Shown here piece by piece: positions 56,719 through 64,000 of a stretch of 64,000 nucleotides of DNA; within the stretch, counting starts at the first letter, position 1; each line of letters begins with the position of its first letter. The DNA is from Trichoderma breve. Lineage: Eukaryota; Ascomycota; Sordariomycetes; Hypocreales; Hypocreaceae. Below the pieces are notes generated by a model. That model was not told the DNA's origin, did not search any database, and worked only from the letters and a program-made list of their open reading frames with translations. The stretch is from the NCBI RefSeq assembly GCF_028502605.1, contig NC_079232.1, positions 5,332,001 to 5,396,000 on the forward strand, read 5' to 3'. The translations under genes and the position numbers were made by a program.

Positions 56719-58385
56719 TCATGCTTTCGTTTCTGACTCTGTCTTCTTTAGACTCTTTCGCCATTCTTGAAGATCTTCGATACCCTCGAGACTTGCTCTG
56801 CGGCCCCAGTTAGCCGGCTGCCTCTTGAGGAACGCACCGACAGCGCCGAGGTAGCCTTCGTGTCGCAAAAAGTAGGCCTGCTTCTCGCCCTTGCTCCAAA
56901 ACTTGATGGCGTAGCTGAGCGTGTTCATTGTCTGGCGGTGGCCTCTGATAAAGGAGCCTCCAAAGTAAATGTCGTTGAGGTTGTGGATTTGTGATTGCAA
57001 GTAGGCGATTTGACCAATGTTATTGGACACGGCATACAGTAGCGATCTTGATATGTCAGCCGAAGAGAAAGAATGGCTGGGATGCGAATCATCATGAGCA
57101 TCATCATGCGCATCACTGTTGCTGTCATGATGCTCCGACTTGACCGCAGCTTCTGCAGCTTCTGCAGCTTCGGCTTGCAGCTTCATGCGGAACACCTTTC
57201 CAAACGAGGACGCAATGGCGGTGCTCTTAAGGCCAATCTTGCCATAATCTGCGCCATATATATCTCCAATCATCATGTCCACTTTGGTGTTGTCGCCATG
57301 TTCGGCCTCGGCCAGCATGTCATCAAACGATCGTGCCCCAGTCAAAAGAGAAAGAAGCCCCCAGAGGGTACCGCCGCCGAGGGATGTGCCGCCAACTCGC
57401 TGAAACGACCGAGGGCCCGTAACCTTGAGCATGGAAACGCCAGAACCAATGTTTACAAGAAGATATGGATATATGATCTCTCGAGGGCTGACGAAATGCA
57501 TTGGGTCTGCTTCGGAGTAGGTAAAAACCTCACGGGGAATTTCCTGGATGAAGAAGTCGAGTCCTGATTGTCAAAGGTTAGCTCTCAGTTGCCTCTACTT
57601 CCTTTTTTTTCGGAGCTGTTTCGGCTTACCAACTATCAAGCACTCCATCTCGTCTTCTCGCAATACCTCGACTTCCAATGCGTCTCGGATGATGTCGTAA
57701 AACTTGTATGCGCCGCCACCAGTGGCCATGACGCACAGCTCCTGCGACCGCGACCCATTGAGAGCTTTGTGCTTGTCGCGCAGCAGCTTCATGAACTCGA
57801 TGCAATCATCAATGCGATCCGTCTCGAAGTATTGGAAGTTGAGGCGACCGCCAGGGTCTGTGGAATCGACCTCGCGAGAAAAGTAGACGAGCTTGACAAG
57901 AGAGCCACCAATCTGGTATAATGCAAACTTGGTCAGCCAAATAAGGGAAACAAAAAGCGCAATGGCAAAGTGAAGAAAGAAAGGATAATTCATCAGTGGG
58001 AGAGACGCAGGGAGAAGCAAACGGTGAATCTTACATCTACTGCGATATGGCTGACTATGGCCGTGTGGTTTGGCAGCCGGATGTCGCTTGTCTCGTGATG
58101 CGACGGGCTGACTCTTCCATTGTCGCTGCCGTTCTGCGCCGGTGTTGCAGCGTCCGGGTCGACAATGAAGGCGCCAGTGACATTGATCTTGACGCTTCCG
58201 GGGCGTGTGATTGTATTGTCGATTTCTTCCGTCGATGTCATGGTACGCGGCCGCTTGGCTATGCGCTTCTGCTCGTCGTCGTCGGCCTCGTGCTCATTGT
58301 GCCGCTGTCGCTGCAGCTGGTGATTGAGACTGTGGTTTGGCGGGGCAGCCGAGGCGGGCTCCTCGGTCGCAACGAAGGGCGTCAT
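56719..58385 (-). CDS. Pantothenate kinase (492 aa)
   Basis: Three exons: 58385-58035, 57912-57630 and 57563-56719; donors GTAAGA and GTAAGC. The type II (eukaryotic, Fumble) pantothenate kinase fold is evident: IGGSLVKLVYFS (first phosphate-binding loop), LCVMATGGGAYKFYD, LDFFIQEIPREVFTYS, PYLLVNIGSGVSMLKV, RVGGTSLGGGTLWGLLSLLTG and IYFGGSFIRGH. The enzyme phosphorylates pantothenate in the first committed step of CoA synthesis, in the cytosol. The ~115-residue N-terminus is fungus-specific and low in complexity. A repeat of EAAEAAEAA with His/Asp-rich continuation interrupts the C-terminal part near the middle; this insertion is outside the motifs. Feedback control by acetyl-CoA is typical of the family. 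Confidence 0.94.
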
Positions 58386-61300
58386 TGTCGATTTTTTTCT
58401 GTCTCTTGCTTTCCGTTCTTGAGAGAGGAAAGATCCAAGAGAAGAAAGAATGATGAACAGGGACGATAATGGTTGAGAGTCGTTGCTTTAGGGAAATCCC
58501 GATGCTCAAAGTACTGAATCTACGCCGCACAAACTGGTACGCCGCAAGCAGTTGGTTTGGCCGGTACAAGCCTTGTCTCCGGATTACTTACGAGTACTGC
58601 TGATGCGGCCCCAACAAATCCCCAGGGAATACGGAGCACAGCGCCTACTTGTGCCACCAGGTGTTACTTTACCTACTCCTTACGGCTACGATTGCTGCTA
58701 CTTTAGTAATTATACCCGAGCGAGCGATACTGAGCTGGTATTCGTACTCGGGCTGTCGCATGTCAAAGGCGTGGAGAGACCCCTGTTTTTTCACTGGTCT
58801 TCCAGCACCTTCTCAGCGCTAAGGCTCGCTAAAGATAGGATGAGATACCTGGGGTAGCTTATCGATACAGCGCTTTTTATCTGCATCTCCAAAAACTGAC
58901 AGGTACCTGCGCTTACTCGAGCTTGCAAGAGCCGTCCGACCCGCCGCTGACCGAGGCAGCTCGGTCCACCGGCCAAATGCTCGCCTTGGCTCTTTTCCTT
59001 TGCCCCGGCATGGGCATGGTCACATAGTCGCATAACTGCTGTCAGTCATTTGATGAGCGGAATACGAGTATATAATGAAAAAGCGAGACAGCAACTGACA
59101 GGCTGCCTGCATGTTCCCTTGAGAAAGCTTGGGGATGACGTCGTTATCTTGCTTGCTCCCTTGTACATGACTGGGTTGACGCATGCCAAGGATATGCACC
59201 GCAACAATGCATGCAGCATGCCCGAGAAAAAAAAAAGGATTCGGTATTACGCGCAATTCCATTGGCACGGCATCATTCAGTCTCATCGCACATACCAGTA
59301 CGGACTGTTCAGCCTTTCCAAACTCCTTCTTAGCATTGAAAGCGTTGCGGCGTGCTTATTCTGCTCTTCCGTCACAGCGATGGAGCCGTGAAGATGGACA
59401 ATGAATGAACAAGGCAACCAATTAATATGCTTATACATGTTGCTCGGAGATGCCCGCTGCATGTTAAAGGATCCGCTGATTTCCTTTACATGATGCCAGA
59501 GGATTCCACTATGCACACATCTCATGTTCATCGTCTCAGCTGAGATGGAAATCAAAGCAAAGCATGCAAGGCTGCTGCAACCTCTTTATCGACATCGCTA
59601 TCGACCTCATCGGACGGACGGCTTGCTCCCCCGAATCTGCCCAACCATCTCCGATTGGAACCGGAAAAGCGGAGCTCCGATATGGAGCCCTTCGGACGAT
59701 GTCTTTCGATTTCCCCTCACCGAGTTCTAGATTTGGGGACTTGATCTGGCGACTGGCCTAGTATCTTGTTGAACCCCGCGTTCGGCTTTTGGCCATCATG
59801 AAGCCGGCCGTCATTCTTTTTGAGGCTTCCTGGTCATGTGCCGAAATCGAGCTTGCATCCACCATTGGCAATCAGGCTTGCCGCTTTGAGCCATGTCTGT
59901 GTGCTCCTCCAAGTTTCGGCATTAGAAGCACGCCGGAGACCTTATCACTGCGCCATCATTGGCTATATTGTGCCATTCGTCCATGTTAGTAACGGGGGGA
60001 CGAGAGACATCACATTCAAAGTACGACCTGCGAGAAGTTTTTCAAATCAGCGAGCTCCTATTATGTATTTCGCATCAAGCATCTGTATGGTACTCGACAA
60101 CATCAGAGTATTGGATATGAGTTCCGCCTTCACATATGATGGCCGAGAATGGACGTCATCCCCAGTGGTATGGCCATGGTGCCCGATTTGATATAAACAC
60201 AAAGCAAACTTACGGTGAGATCTCTGATCTCTACGCTCAGCAATTTCCTTTCTCGGTAATTCTCCATACTTGACAGCAGAAGCAAACTCGTCCCACCGGC
60301 AATACAAGATGACCCACAAGACAGTGGTTTGTCCCCAATCTCCTAGTGGCCTCGTCTCCAGCAGCCGGGCGTACATGGAGTGCCCGGGATATAAACATAT
60401 GCCCAAGAATAAGCACGCGGACTCACCGGCACTTTCGTTCCGGAATCGGGACGGATATGATTGCGGCCGACGGAGACAAGTGGATGTTTCAATCGGATCG
60501 CACACGGAAGAGCATTTGCATATTCTCAGGTCATTGCCGCCTCACGATGCGTCTCCAAGCCACAAAAGAAATGAGATAACACAAAATCCAATAGAGATCA
60601 TCCCCCAAGTGATCACAAGCTCAGCTTCTCCGGCTAATGTATTGTGTGTTCCCATCTTCAACGACGACCTCATGCATGTTCGCTACCAGGTCTGCATGGT
60701 GGCTTTCCTGCACGCTACCAACGAGGACGCTACACAACCTCACCAATCGGCTCCGTCCGCTTAGGAGCGCCGGCTCATCAAGGTGTAGGGCATCGAGTGA
60801 GCCCAACGTTGGCCATTCAAGCTAAGCAACCTCATGGCGCGGCACGACAGAGCAGTGCCCTGGGCTATAAGATGGGCACGAGGTTGAGACCAGCGTCTAG
60901 ACCACGAGAAGCAAAGTAGAGGGGCCAGAATGTCATTTGGGCCTTGATTGCTATTCCGTTCACCACACGGCACGACGACGGCGTGTCTGCTACGACAAAC
61001 CAATGCGACCGGTATGCTTTACGCGGAATTTGAGTTGGCGTATCAACGCACAGCATTGGGTGGTCGAACATATCCGAGACACCCTTTCGAAAACAACAAT
61101 GATAACAATGATGCCAGAGAGACGAAACCATTCGAGTCGAGGCATCATGGCGCAAAAAGCTTCGCCAGGCTTTTCATCTCGCCAAAATTTAGTTTTCACG
61201 AGCCGTATTTAACTGCCAACATCAAGGCTACAGTCGGTTTAACGGCATTCAAATGATGCTTTCCGCGATGGCCAGGAGAGCCAGGCTAATTCAGCCTTTT

Positions 61301-62685
61301 TCGCCTTCCTCACTCGGGCCATTGAGTTTATAACTTGTTGGTACCAAGCACTCATACTCATATTCAAGCTTTCTGGCGTTGCAGGCACCCCTCACTCTGC
61401 CGAGCCGAGCTGAGCTCCTTCCTCCTCACTGCCTTCCACCTACCTCGACATCTCTGTTTCGCTTCGATGGCCTCCATACGATGATGCGCACCTTCCTTCA
61501 CCTTGCACAAGTACGAGCACGACATATGTGGCCTCTCAACCCTGCATCGTAAACTTTTTCTCTTTTTTTTTCTTCTTCCTCATCTTCCAACTTGTCTCTC
61601 GATTGAATTCAATTCAAAGTTCCTCTCTTCATTTGTGTTGACGCTACCCAAAAAGCAATGCAGGCCCCTCTCTCCACTGCACTACTGTACCACAGCATGC
61701 TAAAATCACCACCAACCCCACCAATTACTGGCCTAGACAAGTGCCGTCCCCTGTCGACTGCTGCCTCGCCCTCCAAATTTCTCATGATCAAGGATCTTCC
61801 ATGGAGTCCAGCTCTTCCGTAGCTGAGAGTTGCCCACCTGTAGAGGGAGAGTAGCTTTTCGGCCATCTTATCGCTTCCAGAGGATGAGGCCAGATTGGCC
61901 ATCCAGCGCCACAATCAGCATGGTAGAGACCTGTGCAAGCACCCGGACAATCGTTCCTTCATCCGGCTACTCAACACCAGACGCTACTACAAACAGACTA
62001 AAAGCCAATTGACAACAAGAAGGCTGCTTCATATATCTGCCTTTCTCCCCGTGATCCACCTTGCCAACCTATCAACCAGGGCAGCCCGGGCGAGCCGCTG
62101 CCCCTCATCAGCGACAGATGCAGCTTCATCCCCCTCTTTGAGTGGACATACAAGTAAGAAAACGCCTTGCATATCGAATACACCAAGCTAATACTAACTC
62201 GTCTTGGAGCGATAGGGCTGTGATGATGCGAATATGGCCTTGGCTGCACGGCAGTGTCGGTATATTAGCCATGGCCGTCGCCGCCAGTGCTGAACCATTT
62301 CCAGGAGGCGTCCTTTGAATCGGCCTCGATGGACTCCTTTCCCCTGTGGCACACCTCCGTTACGGTCCCAGCTGAGTCCTCCATCAACTTTTTAGCCTCT
62401 CAACTGTTGCTATTTGCGGTGTCTACCATGGATCGCATAAGAGATATCATCTTCACACCGCCACCAGTCGACAAGAAACCAAAGACCAGGAGGACAACTC
62501 TCATGTCAAGATGCCTCTGCTCAACTATCTCTGCATTCTGGGCTCATGTCAGTCTTATTTGCATCTTTGAACAGCCATGCCTTTTGCCCTCCTAGCTGTC
62601 CCCTTTTCCAGCATGCTAAGATACATATGCACTACAGGCCCATCTTCTTGCTCAGACAGACAAAGCATGGATCTATGTTGCCAAC
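58386..62685. other. 4.3-kb gene-free stretch
   Basis: No frame between the pantothenate kinase promoter and the DUF3669-like gene shows a domain or convincing exon chain. Open frames at 59820-60505, 60270-60764 and 61895-62595 overlap in several frames. The last, before 62600, could include a 5' exon of the DUF3669-like gene, but I could not confirm any splice join. Confidence 0.4.
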
Positions 62686-63558
62686 ATGCCACCATTTCGC
62701 GTTACCAAGATGTCGAGGAACACAAAGAGGATATTTAGAGAGTACAAAGTTCACTCCAATGTTGATGCAACATTCAAGGCAATGTCCAAACATTTGACCA
62801 TGCATGGCTTCGACGTTGATCTTCCATTTGTGCCTGAGTGTTCAGGTTTCTATCCAAACATTTCATCCTCACCGTGCTCCGAGACGTTCAAGCATTTGAA
62901 CGGCTTTCCTGCTGACGCAAGCGGGTATTTCATGGAGTACATTCGCCCTTTGAATGAACATCATACCAAGTATCTCATCAAACGGTACTTGACTCGTACC
63001 GCCCAGGGCCAAGCTCTCAGTACCTGCCAGTCCAAACATTTTCTCGCAAAGGTCTATCTGGGGGATACAAAACCACTGTCTGATCCATGGAACACTGACA
63101 TGCACGACCGGCCAGCTTATCTGGACCACCTGCTTGCGGAGCGCGTCGAAGTATCGTATCTTGCTGCCTCTATGGGTGCGACGCTCGCAATACTTCACTG
63201 GAGCTGTGGCGTCGATGCCCGAGGTGTTGAATTTGTCCTGGGGAGAGACACCCGAGGCCACGTGCAGTTCTGGTTGATTGATTTTGCCGATTGTGCGACT
63301 TTCCCCAAAACTCCCGAGGCAGTCGTCACGCAACTTGTAGATGCAGTGATGGAGAATGAGCCGTTCTGGCCACGCTTTATAAACATCCAAGCCCTGAGAA
63401 AGCTCTGGGCATGTTTCAGAGACGCTTACCTAGAAATGAGCGATTTTATCATGACTGACGCAATGATTGATTACGACAATGATGCTGTGAGAGCATTGCC
63501 ATACTTATTCATGATGGAGTTGGAAAAAATAAGAGGTTCAGGTCAACTTCTGGCATAG
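62686..63558 (+). CDS. DUF3669-like protein (290 aa), 5' end unresolved
   Basis: The open frame from an ATG at 62686 gives MPPFRVTKMSRNTKRIFREYK and later HLLAERVEVSYLAASMGATL, AILHWSCGVDARGVEFVLG, VQFWLIDFADCATF and ENEPFWPRFINIQALRKLW. This pattern (a hydrophobic helix, HW.GVDA..VEFVLG, then WLIDF) resembles the fungal DUF3669 domain, a kinase-like fold of unknown function. The in-frame sequence before 62686 stays open to about 62620, with a TGCTAAG branch-like site and ACAG acceptor at about 62635, so one or more 5' exons may exist. Function and start remain uncertain. Confidence 0.5.
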   Translation: MPPFRVTKMSRNTKRIFREYKVHSNVDATFKAMSKHLTMHGFDVDLPFVPECSGFYPNISSSPCSETFKHLNGFPADASGYFMEYIRPLNEHHTKYLIKRYLTRTAQGQALSTCQSKHFLAKVYLGDTKPLSDPWNTDMHDRPAYLDHLLAERVEVSYLAASMGATLAILHWSCGVDARGVEFVLGRDTRGHVQFWLIDFADCATFPKTPEAVVTQLVDAVMENEPFWPRFINIQALRKLWACFRDAYLEMSDFIMTDAMIDYDNDAVRALPYLFMMELEKIRGSGQLLA

Positions 63559-63599
63559 CATCTGGGTTGTGCCTTTTTTTTCTGCCTTTTCTACTTTTC

Positions 63600-63601
<2 letters not shown>

Positions 63602-63652
<51 letters not shown>
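63602..63652. repeat. T51 homopolymer
   Basis: 51 consecutive T residues about 45 bp after the DUF3669-like stop. The exact length may be an assembly artefact. Confidence 0.9.
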
Positions 63653-63654
<2 letters not shown>

Positions 63655-63945
63655 CTTTTTTTATCTTTTTGTATCTTTTTCTTTCCCTTTTCTTTCTTCT
63701 TCTTTCTTTCCCTGTTTTTTTCTTTCTTTTCTCACAAACCGACTGAACAAGGCAACAAACTGGCTGAACAATGCAACAAGATGTATCACGGCAAAGAGGA
63801 CAATTATAATGACTCGGTACGGCCTTTTCAACAAACATGATTTCACGACAATGGCAGCAATTGGCAGGTGGCGGCTTTGGAGTTCAATCGAATTCTCATT
63901 GAAAGGCGTTCAATTCTATTTACGGAGTTTGGTCCCTGTAACAGA

Positions 63946-63982
63946 CAGGCAGACAAGACAGACAAACAGACAGACAGACAGA
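63946..63982. repeat. CAGA microsatellite
   Basis: Imperfect array of CAGA/ACAG tetramers near the right end of the window. Confidence 0.8.
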
Positions 63983-64000
63983 TATGTCACAATTCAAACT

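Larger units (their letters stand above)
63559..64000. other. 3' flank of DUF3669-like gene with homopolymer and CAGA repeats
   Basis: Holds a 51-T tract and further T-rich sequence to 63730, and a CAGA microsatellite near the window end. No gene seen. Confidence 0.5.

Overview
The window looks like nuclear DNA of a filamentous ascomycete, most probably a sordariomycete of the Hypocreales (Trichoderma-like). The support is gene content and gene structure: intron-bearing genes with short (about 55-230 nt) GT-AG introns and CTAAC-like branch sites, fungal-only families (CBP4, AIM11, SKT5/CHS4, DUF3669, cytochrome-type D-lactate dehydrogenase), a QDE-1/SAD-1-class RNA-dependent RNA polymerase, and an intron-containing tRNA-Phe. 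Genes lie on both strands without operons. All exon models were made by hand from splice consensus and reading-frame continuity.

Left part (1-29.9 kb): a gene-free start with a 16-bp minisatellite; a GST-like gene (3.3-4.3 kb); an OPT-family oligopeptide transporter (7.2-9.9 kb); ribosomal protein eL37 (10.8-11.6 kb); an ELP6-like Elongator subunit (12.3-13.2 kb, minus); a broken CCCH/RRM-like/RBR ubiquitin-ligase gene (13.8-16.5 kb, minus); a large DHA1-type MFS transporter (17.3-19.8 kb, minus); a thioredoxin-like protein (21.6-22.3 kb); an SKT5/CHS4-like chitin synthase activator with a prenylation tail (22.8-25.8 kb, minus); tRNA-Phe (28.3 kb); and the bc1 assembly factor CBP4 (29.4-29.9 kb).

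Middle part (30-50 kb): a 5.5-kb gene-free stretch, then a second OPT transporter (35.4-38.1 kb), an LTR-like remnant, NAC beta (39.1-39.9 kb), tRNA adenosine deaminase TAD1 (40.5-41.9 kb, minus) divergent from ribosomal protein eL24 (42.3-43.3 kb), a Prx5-type peroxiredoxin (43.9-44.6 kb, minus) and mitochondrial D-lactate dehydrogenase (47.0-49.2 kb).

Right part (50-64 kb): an RNA-dependent RNA polymerase (50.0-53.6 kb), convergent with a 2OG-Fe(II) dioxygenase (53.8-54.8 kb, minus), which is divergent from AIM11 (55.3-55.9 kb); pantothenate kinase (56.7-58.4 kb, minus); a 4.3-kb gene-free stretch; and a DUF3669-like gene of uncertain 5' end (62.7-63.6 kb) followed by a 51-T tract.

Most genes are conserved housekeeping functions. 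Translation and tRNA biology recur (eL37, eL24, NAC beta, ELP6, TAD1, tRNA-Phe), as do mitochondrial functions (CBP4, AIM11, D-lactate dehydrogenase, possibly the thioredoxin-like protein). I found no convincing new multi-gene system. The strongest unusual observations are the doubly broken RBR ligase gene, an in-frame stop-free intron splitting the catalytic PC motif of TAD1, a shared E-box/TAGGGC promoter pattern at translation genes, and an offset intron in the two OPT paralogues.
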